Of a stretch of 10,553 nt of DNA, positions 6,061 to 10,553 are shown piece after piece. Position 1 is the stretch's first letter, and every line of letters begins with the position of its first letter. The translations under genes and the position numbers were made by a program. The stretch covers positions 1 through 10,553 of the forward strand of contig JAAYYH010000173.1 of assembly GCA_012515495.1 (NCBI GenBank), given 5' to 3'. The notes under the pieces were generated by a model, which saw only the letters and a program-made list of their open reading frames with translations, was not told where the DNA came from and did no database searches. Source of the DNA: Coriobacteriaceae bacterium. GTDB taxonomy: Bacteria > Actinomycetota > Coriobacteriia > Coriobacteriales > UBA8131.

Positions 6061-6936
6061 TTACCGCAGTGAATCCCCTTGGTGTTCTTCTTCCGGTTCA
6101 TCCTCCTGATCATCGCCTTTTGAGAACTTTGCTGTGACCTTGTTAACCAATGCCAGAATCTGTTGGTTGAAGACGATACCCACCAGTCCCAATCCGCCAA
6201 TCAGCACAGCTACAACGACCATGCCTACGTAATTACCCTGCCAAAATGATGAGCCGATATAGGATGAGGCGATAATGCCTGGCAGGCGTCCAATAGTGCT
6301 CAAGACCAGAAAAGAGCTCGGCTTGATCTTGGTCAGAGGAAGAACGTAGTTGAAGACATCCTTTGGTAGACCGGGAATCAGATAAAGGATGAATACTACC
6401 GTATCCAGCTTCTTTGTTTCTCGCAAGAAGCGCATGCGTTTACTGTCATTCTTGCCAATCATCGCCTGAACAAAGGGAGCACCAAGCTTACGAACGATAA
6501 AGAACACGAAGGCGCTGGAGAGCACCGCTCCTATGGTTGTGATCAAGCTGCCCCAGATGGTGCCATATAGCAGACCGATGACAAGCTGAACCAACTCGCC
6601 AGGGATGAAAGCCACGACGATCTGCAAGAACTGCATACCCAAACTTATCAGTACACCCCAAATACCAGCGCCTTGGATGTCGGTGACTAATCCAGCGCGC
6701 CCCTCCGCTGTATTCAGTTGCTGGATATAGGGGACCAGAAGAACACCACAGATGATTATCAGGATCACGAAGACTACCAGCCCAGCGAACTTGATCTTAT
6801 CGGCGCTACTTATCGGTTGTCTGGTTGCGGTGGGACGAGCAGACCTATCAGCCACCTTATCAGGTGCTTCGTCTGCGTCGCATTCCTCTTCAGCTGATGG
6901 CTTCAATTCATTGTTGCCGTTGTTTTCTTTTGTCAT
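6061..6936 (-). CDS. VTT-domain (TVP38/TMEM64, DedA-like) membrane protein
   Basis: The 291-residue integral membrane protein carries a VTT domain. Family members (DedA, TVP38/TMEM64) are linked to phospholipid movement across membranes and to envelope stability. A charged, mostly acidic N-terminal stretch (1-48) precedes the first membrane segment (about 50-70). Further hydrophobic segments lie near 92-108, 114-148, 179-190, 207-230 and 236-258. Family hallmarks are FIPGEL (110-115), the re-entrant region LIPGLPKDVFNYVLPLTKI (186-204) and TIGRLPG (214-220). The C-terminal tail (about 273-287) is very acidic. The ATG at 6936 lies inside the end of the XdhC-like gene (29-nt overlap), with an AGG-containing sequence about 8 nt upstream, so translation is probably coupled. 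It is the last gene of the purine string and converges on the terminator at 5987-6018. The substrate is unknown. Confidence 0.85.
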   Translation of the reverse strand: MTKENNGNNELKPSAEEECDADEAPDKVADRSARPTATRQPISSADKIKFAGLVVFVILIIICGVLLVPYIQQLNTAEGRAGLVTDIQGAGIWGVLISLGMQFLQIVVAFIPGELVQLVIGLLYGTIWGSLITTIGAVLSSAFVFFIVRKLGAPFVQAMIGKNDSKRMRFLRETKKLDTVVFILYLIPGLPKDVFNYVLPLTKIKPSSFLVLSTIGRLPGIIASSYIGSSFWQGNYVGMVVVAVLIGGLGLVGIVFNQQILALVNKVTAKFSKGDDQEDEPEEEHQGDSLR

Positions 6937-7873
6937 GGCGTACCTGTATCAACTCGGCTACGATACTTATCGCCAGCTCCGGAGGAGTCTTCGCGCCAAA
7001 GCGCAAACCGATGGGCGTATGTGTAGCCTCAAGTGTAGCACGAGGTGTTCCCGCAGCCTCAATCATGTCAAATACCCGTTGATTTTTCTCAAGACAACCC
7101 ATCATTCCAACATAACCAGCTTGTGATACCACTCCAAAGATAAGCGCTTCGGGGTCATACATATGACCCCGTGTCAGCACCAATACATAATCATCTTCAG
7201 TAATGCCTAGATCGGGTATATCCGTGAAGCTGGAGATGAGAACGCGCTTGGATAAGGGGAATCGCTGCTCATTAAGATACTCGCTGTCATAGTCGACTGC
7301 AACTGTTGCAAATCCGACATCGTGGGCAGTCTTCTCAACACACGAACCCACCGTTCCAGCTCCTAGGATAAAGACACGACTCGCCGGTTCTAGCGATTCA
7401 GACAACCAGGCAACGCCTGCATACTGTTCGTTGTGCATCTGCGGACCACGGGTGATATCAAGCATTTGGAAACTATCGCGATTGGAATAAGGACGGCTGA
7501 AGACTATCTCCTTGTCCTCAGTAGCGAAGAAGATGCCGTGTTGATCGTCCGCGCTACCAGCTCCTTTGCCTTTCACACCCACTACCTCGGTGTCTTCGCT
7601 GTTGCGGACCACACAGGGATCTGTGACGATCTTGAAGCCGAGCCAGGCTTGTTCCTTATTCTCAATAGCGATCAACGCCCTTTGCAGCGTGGGGATATCT
7701 GCCGGAGTAAGCGTGGCAAGCACTGCGTCTAACATGGCTGGCGTGATGTCAGGATTACCTTGTAGCGCCATTTCATTGAAACAAGGAAACGCAGTAGCAT
7801 CAGCTTTAGGTGTTATATTGTTGTTCAGATCATCGATCATAGCCTGGATAGTGGCATAGAGCTTCTGGTTCAT
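6908..7873 (-). CDS. XdhC-like protein with an unassigned N-terminal half
   Basis: The C-terminal half (about 165-310) matches the Rossmann domain of XdhC/CoxI. GAGTVG (171-176) is the nucleotide-binding loop, VDYDSEYLNEQRFP (193-206) follows, then LTRGHMYDP (233-241), and finally THTPIGLRFGAKTPPE (284-299), the family signature near the end. XdhC proteins bind and deliver molybdenum cofactor, adding sulfur, to xanthine dehydrogenase-type hydroxylases in the cytoplasm. The first 160 residues do not show the usual XdhC N-terminal domain with its GSsPR and GGCxE segments, and I cannot assign them. The start overlaps the purN stop as ATGA (7870-7873), indicating translational coupling with purN, and the stop overlaps the VTT gene. 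No molybdenum hydroxylase is in the window. It may be a true cofactor chaperone, or a diverged relative with a redox or nucleotide-linked role. Confidence 0.75.
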   Translation of the reverse strand: MNQKLYATIQAMIDDLNNNITPKADATAFPCFNEMALQGNPDITPAMLDAVLATLTPADIPTLQRALIAIENKEQAWLGFKIVTDPCVVRNSEDTEVVGVKGKGAGSADDQHGIFFATEDKEIVFSRPYSNRDSFQMLDITRGPQMHNEQYAGVAWLSESLEPASRVFILGAGTVGSCVEKTAHDVGFATVAVDYDSEYLNEQRFPLSKRVLISSFTDIPDLGITEDDYVLVLTRGHMYDPEALIFGVVSQAGYVGMMGCLEKNQRVFDMIEAAGTPRATLEATHTPIGLRFGAKTPPELAISIVAELIQVRHDKRKQRQQ

Positions 7874-8487
7874 GTAGCTTCCTCCTCGATTCTCACCACT
7901 CCATCCTCTCTTATGCTCACGCGCCCTTGAGCAATCAGCTGCAATACCTCTGGATACAACTGATGCTCAACTGAATGGATGCGCTGTTCCAAGCTTTCCA
8001 GCGTATCGTCCTCACGAACCTCTATAGCACGTTGCGCAATTATGGGGCCTGTATCGTAGATCTCACTGGCGAAGTGAACTGTCACACCAGTGACCTTCAC
8101 TCCCGCCGCAAAGGCATCGGCAATCCCGTGCGCGCCGGGAAAAGCTGGCAACAACGCCGGATGGATATTGATGATCCTATTAGGAAACGCTTGTAGAAGC
8201 GGGCTGCGTACCATGCGCATATAGCCGGCCATCACCAGATAGTCCACGTTGACCTTTTGAAGCTCCTCGCAGATCAGGGCGTCGGCTGCAAGCGGGTCTA
8301 TGTAGGTTTCTCTGGTCAATGCCACTGTGGGGATACCAGCCTTTTGGGCTCGCTCAAGTCCGAAGGCATCGGGTCTACTGGAGACAACCAGTTCGATGGA
8401 AGCATTGAGTCTACCTTCAACAATAGCATCGATGATTGCCTGCAGATTGCTACCGCTGCCAGAGAGCAGCACACCCAGCTTAATCAT
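7870..8487 (-). CDS. purN: Phosphoribosylglycinamide formyltransferase (GAR transformylase)
   Basis: PurN transfers a formyl group from 10-formyl-tetrahydrofolate to GAR, the third step of de novo purine synthesis. The 205-residue product is of normal length. Its N-terminal loop LLSGSGSNLQAII (7-19) binds the phosphate of GAR. The catalytic triad is visible as Asn107 and His109 in INIHPALLPAFPG, and Asp145 in DTGPII. This is one residue off the E. coli numbering (Asn106, His108, Asp144). HSVEHQLYP (171-179) is also conserved. I chose the ATG at 8485-8487. A purine-rich AAGGGGGA (8491-8498), which overlaps the purM stop, is well placed for it, whereas the adjacent GTG at 8488-8490 is too close. 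The gap to purM is 9 nt and the stop overlaps the next gene as ATGA, so the gene sits inside an operon. Confidence 0.97.
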   Translation of the reverse strand: MIKLGVLLSGSGSNLQAIIDAIVEGRLNASIELVVSSRPDAFGLERAQKAGIPTVALTRETYIDPLAADALICEELQKVNVDYLVMAGYMRMVRSPLLQAFPNRIINIHPALLPAFPGAHGIADAFAAGVKVTGVTVHFASEIYDTGPIIAQRAIEVREDDTLESLEQRIHSVEHQLYPEVLQLIAQGRVSIREDGVVRIEEEAT

Positions 8488-8496
8488 CACTCCCCC

Positions 8497-9552
8497 TTAA
8501 CAATAGATGACCCTGCCCTCAATATCCTCCATTTCAGCTGCCACTATCTCGCCGATAAGGAATACCTGGTTTCCACTGCCAAGCAGGCTTTCGGTAACCT
8601 CTGCCAGGGCTTCGGAAGCGCAGATGACTGCCATCCCTATCCCCATGTTAAAGGTGCGGAGAAGTTCATGGTCATCGAGCTTTGTGGCTTTGGCAACCTC
8701 CTGGATGATCGCTGGAACTTCCCAGCTTCCCAAGGTAATCAAGGCATCGAGTCCCTGCGGCAGCACTCTGTTCAGGTTCTCGGTGATACCACCCCCGGTG
8801 ATGTGGGCACAAGCCTTGATCGGCAGCTCCGCTTCCAGCGCATCGAGTATCGAGCGCACATAGATCCTTGTCGGCTCTAACACCGCCTTCTTAATCTCAA
8901 CACCGTCAGGCAGTCTGCGGGTGTTCAGATCGGTGTCACTGAGGGTGTCGGTATACGCCTTGCGCACCAGCGAATAGCCGTTGGAATGCAAGCCACTGGA
9001 AGCCAGGCCTAAGACGATATCTCCCGCTTCAACGCGTTGAGGGCCCAACATCTTTGGGCGATCCACCACACCCACACAAAAGCCAGAGAGATCATAGGCA
9101 TCCAGCTCCATGACCCCAGGATGTTCGGCCATCTCGCCACCGATCAGGGCACAGCCCGCTTGCCTGCAGCCTTCGGAGATTCCTTTGACGACATCAGTTG
9201 CGAATGTAGCATCCAGTTTACCAACAGCCAGATAATCAAGGAAGAACAGGGGCTTGGCACCACTGACAACGATATCGTTCACACACATCGCCACCAGATC
9301 AATGCCGATGCTGTCATGTTTGCCTATCCGCCGAGCAAGCTCGAGCTTGGTGCCAACGCCATCTGTCCCCGATACCAATATCGGATCTAGCATATCTTTG
9401 AAAGCAGCTGCACTGAATAATCCGCCAAATCCTCCGATGTCACCAATGACCTCGGGAGTATAGGTAGAACGAACGGCCTCGCGAATAGCATCAACTGCTC
9501 GAGCGCCTTCGTCGATGTCAACGCCGGCATCCTTATAATCCAGTCCCGCCAT
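8497..9552 (-). CDS. purM: Phosphoribosylformylglycinamidine cyclo-ligase (AIR synthetase)
   Basis: PurM closes the imidazole ring, turning FGAM and ATP into AIR, the fifth step of de novo purine synthesis. The 351-residue product is of full length. Conserved segments appear in order: DYKDAGVDI (5-13), GGFGGLF (40-46), the glycine-rich ATP-binding loop SGTDGVGTKL (61-70), MCVNDIVVSGA (89-99) and GGEMAEHPG (138-146). A LASSGLHSNGYSLVRK segment follows in the middle. GGGITENLNRVLP lies near residue 255, and NMGIGMAV is near the end. The ATG at 9552 is preceded by a GGGAGGAG stretch at usual spacing. The gap to purF upstream is 124 nt (9553-9676) and holds only one small TCAGC/GCTGA inverted repeat (9597-9616), so it is probably still one transcript. 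The gap to purN is 9 nt. Confidence 0.97.
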   Translation of the reverse strand: MAGLDYKDAGVDIDEGARAVDAIREAVRSTYTPEVIGDIGGFGGLFSAAAFKDMLDPILVSGTDGVGTKLELARRIGKHDSIGIDLVAMCVNDIVVSGAKPLFFLDYLAVGKLDATFATDVVKGISEGCRQAGCALIGGEMAEHPGVMELDAYDLSGFCVGVVDRPKMLGPQRVEAGDIVLGLASSGLHSNGYSLVRKAYTDTLSDTDLNTRRLPDGVEIKKAVLEPTRIYVRSILDALEAELPIKACAHITGGGITENLNRVLPQGLDALITLGSWEVPAIIQEVAKATKLDDHELLRTFNMGIGMAVICASEALAEVTESLLGSGNQVFLIGEIVAAEMEDIEGRVIYC

Positions 9553-9676
9553 CAGTTGCTCCTCCCGCCGACCTATCTTATCGCCGTACTGCCTGTTCAG
9601 CTTCGCTTTGCGCTGATCCCCGTTATTCGTGAGCTATCGTTTCTTGGCGTCTCCTGCTGCTCTTCACCTATCGCTA

Positions 9677-10553
9677 TTATGCTAACGGTGACTCGAGACA
9701 GGTGCATTCCCGCGACATCCATTCAGGCTGCAGCGTATCCAAAAATGATTCACTTCGCTGCACGGGATCGACGAACACAGGGTATTTGCCACTGAAGCAG
9801 GCGGTACAAAACCCGGTATGCTCCGAATTGACGCTGCTTTCCAGTCCCTGAGGCGACAGAAACGCTAACGAGTCCGCACCCACATAGTCACGAATCATCT
9901 CAACATCCATATTGGCAGCGATCAGCTGATCTTGCGTATCGGTATCGATACCGTAGAAGCAAGGCCAAACCACCGGTGGAGAGACGATGCGCAGATGCAC
10001 CTCGGTTGCTCCGGCATCACGCAACATCTGCACTAACTGCTTAGAGGTGTTGCCACGAACGATGGAATCATCAACAACGATAATCCGCTTACCTTTGATG
10101 GTCGAGGGTAGCGGGTTGAGTTTCAGCTTGATACCGCGTTGACGTAGTGCCTGGGTTGGTTGGATGAAGGTCCTGCCCACATAGCGGTTCTTAACCACGC
10201 CCTCAGCATAAGATATACCGCTTTCTCGGGCATAGCCGATAGCCGAAGGCACGCCACTGTCAGGTACGCCGATGACGAAATCTGCCTCAACCGGTGCTTC
10301 CAATGCCAGATGTCTGCCCATGGTCTCGCGAGCCTCATAGACTCCTTGCCCATCCAATATTGAGTCCGGTCGAGCAAAATATACATATTCGAAGATACAA
10401 AGCGCACGTTTGCGCGCCGGTACTGCCTGCTCGCAGACCATGCCCTCGGCGTTGATCCTAATCACTTCTCCCGGCTCGACATCCCGAACGAATTCAGCCC
10501 CCACAATATCCAAGCCACAGGTCTCCGAGGAAACCACCCAGCCGCGACCATCG
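9677..10553 (-). CDS. purF: Amidophosphoribosyltransferase, C-terminal part (cut by window edge)
   Basis: PurF makes 5-phosphoribosylamine from PRPP and glutamine, the first committed step of purine synthesis. About 291 codons are visible. The frame runs on past the right edge (DGRGW is readable before the in-frame GTG at 10537), so that GTG is not the start and the N-terminal glutaminase domain with its catalytic Cys is missing. The phosphoribosyltransferase domain is intact and includes the PRPP loop VVDDSIVRGNTS. Cysteines in ALCIFEYVYFARPDS, WPCFYGID and GFCTACFSGKYP match the four [4Fe-4S] ligands of the B. subtilis-type enzyme, so an oxygen-sensitive cluster is expected. The C-terminal tail holds an extra Cys-x-Cys (RECTCLE). 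The gene ends 124 nt before purM and is the first visible gene of the leftward string. The promoter lies outside the window. Confidence 0.96.
   Translation of the reverse strand, partial: DGRGWVVSSETCGLDIVGAEFVRDVEPGEVIRINAEGMVCEQAVPARKRALCIFEYVYFARPDSILDGQGVYEARETMGRHLALEAPVEADFVIGVPDSGVPSAIGYARESGISYAEGVVKNRYVGRTFIQPTQALRQRGIKLKLNPLPSTIKGKRIIVVDDSIVRGNTSKQLVQMLRDAGATEVHLRIVSPPVVWPCFYGIDTDTQDQLIAANMDVEMIRDYVGADSLAFLSPQGLESSVNSEHTGFCTACFSGKYPVFVDPVQRSESFLDTLQPEWMSRECTCLESPLA

Noticed and set aside
8257..9390. Plus-strand open frames opposite purN and purM
   Set aside because: They are shadows of secure purine genes. The sense-strand proteins carry all expected motifs.
10537..10553. A GTG at 10535-10537 as the purF start
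   Set aside because: The frame continues upstream with DGRGW, a conserved PurF segment, so the gene simply runs off the window.
1..10553. CRISPR array, tRNA, rRNA, insertion sequence or prophage
   Set aside because: No regularly spaced repeats, cloverleaf-like segments, transposase motifs or phage genes were seen on either strand.

Overview
The window reads as chromosomal DNA of a bacterium of roughly 50% GC. Eight protein genes are well supported, and one of them (purF) is cut by the right edge. The set of genes suggests an anaerobe with Gram-positive-type gene families: a corrinoid-type UroD-fold methyltransferase, an XdhC-like molybdoenzyme factor, a PurF with the four cysteines of the iron-sulfur type, and an MGDG-synthase-type lipid glycosyltransferase. 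GTG and ATG starts and one possible leaderless start are seen. A member of the Coriobacteriia (Actinomycetota) would fit. This is an inference from gene content, not from a diagnostic marker.

Layout, left to right. Bases 1-295 hold the tail of a probable terminator and a hairpin-rich stretch with no gene. A small two-pass membrane protein of unknown function follows (296-622, +). The ychF gene (676-1740, -) diverges from a MurG/MGDG-synthase-type glycosyltransferase (1792-3150, +). These two share a 51-bp gap in which -10-like hexamers of both strands overlap. The glycosyltransferase converges on a PucR-type regulator (3188-4726, -). That regulator is divergent from a UroD-superfamily methyltransferase gene (4931-5968, +), which has a strong ribosome binding site, biased codon use, a candidate operator over its promoter and a strong terminator. 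The right half is one leftward gene string: purF (partial), purM, purN, an XdhC-like gene, and a VTT/DedA-type membrane protein.

How the genes work together. purF, purM and purN supply steps 1, 5 and 3 of de novo purine synthesis. The XdhC-like gene overlaps purN by four bases (ATGA), and the VTT gene overlaps the XdhC-like gene by 29 bases, so both are probably co-transcribed with purine synthesis. The PucR-type protein is the obvious candidate regulator of the divergent methyltransferase. The methyltransferase has no corrinoid protein or second methyltransferase beside it here. No CRISPR array, tRNA, rRNA, insertion sequence or prophage was seen. Most of the window is ordinary housekeeping. 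The parts most worth following are the PucR/UroD pair and the purine-linked XdhC/VTT tail.
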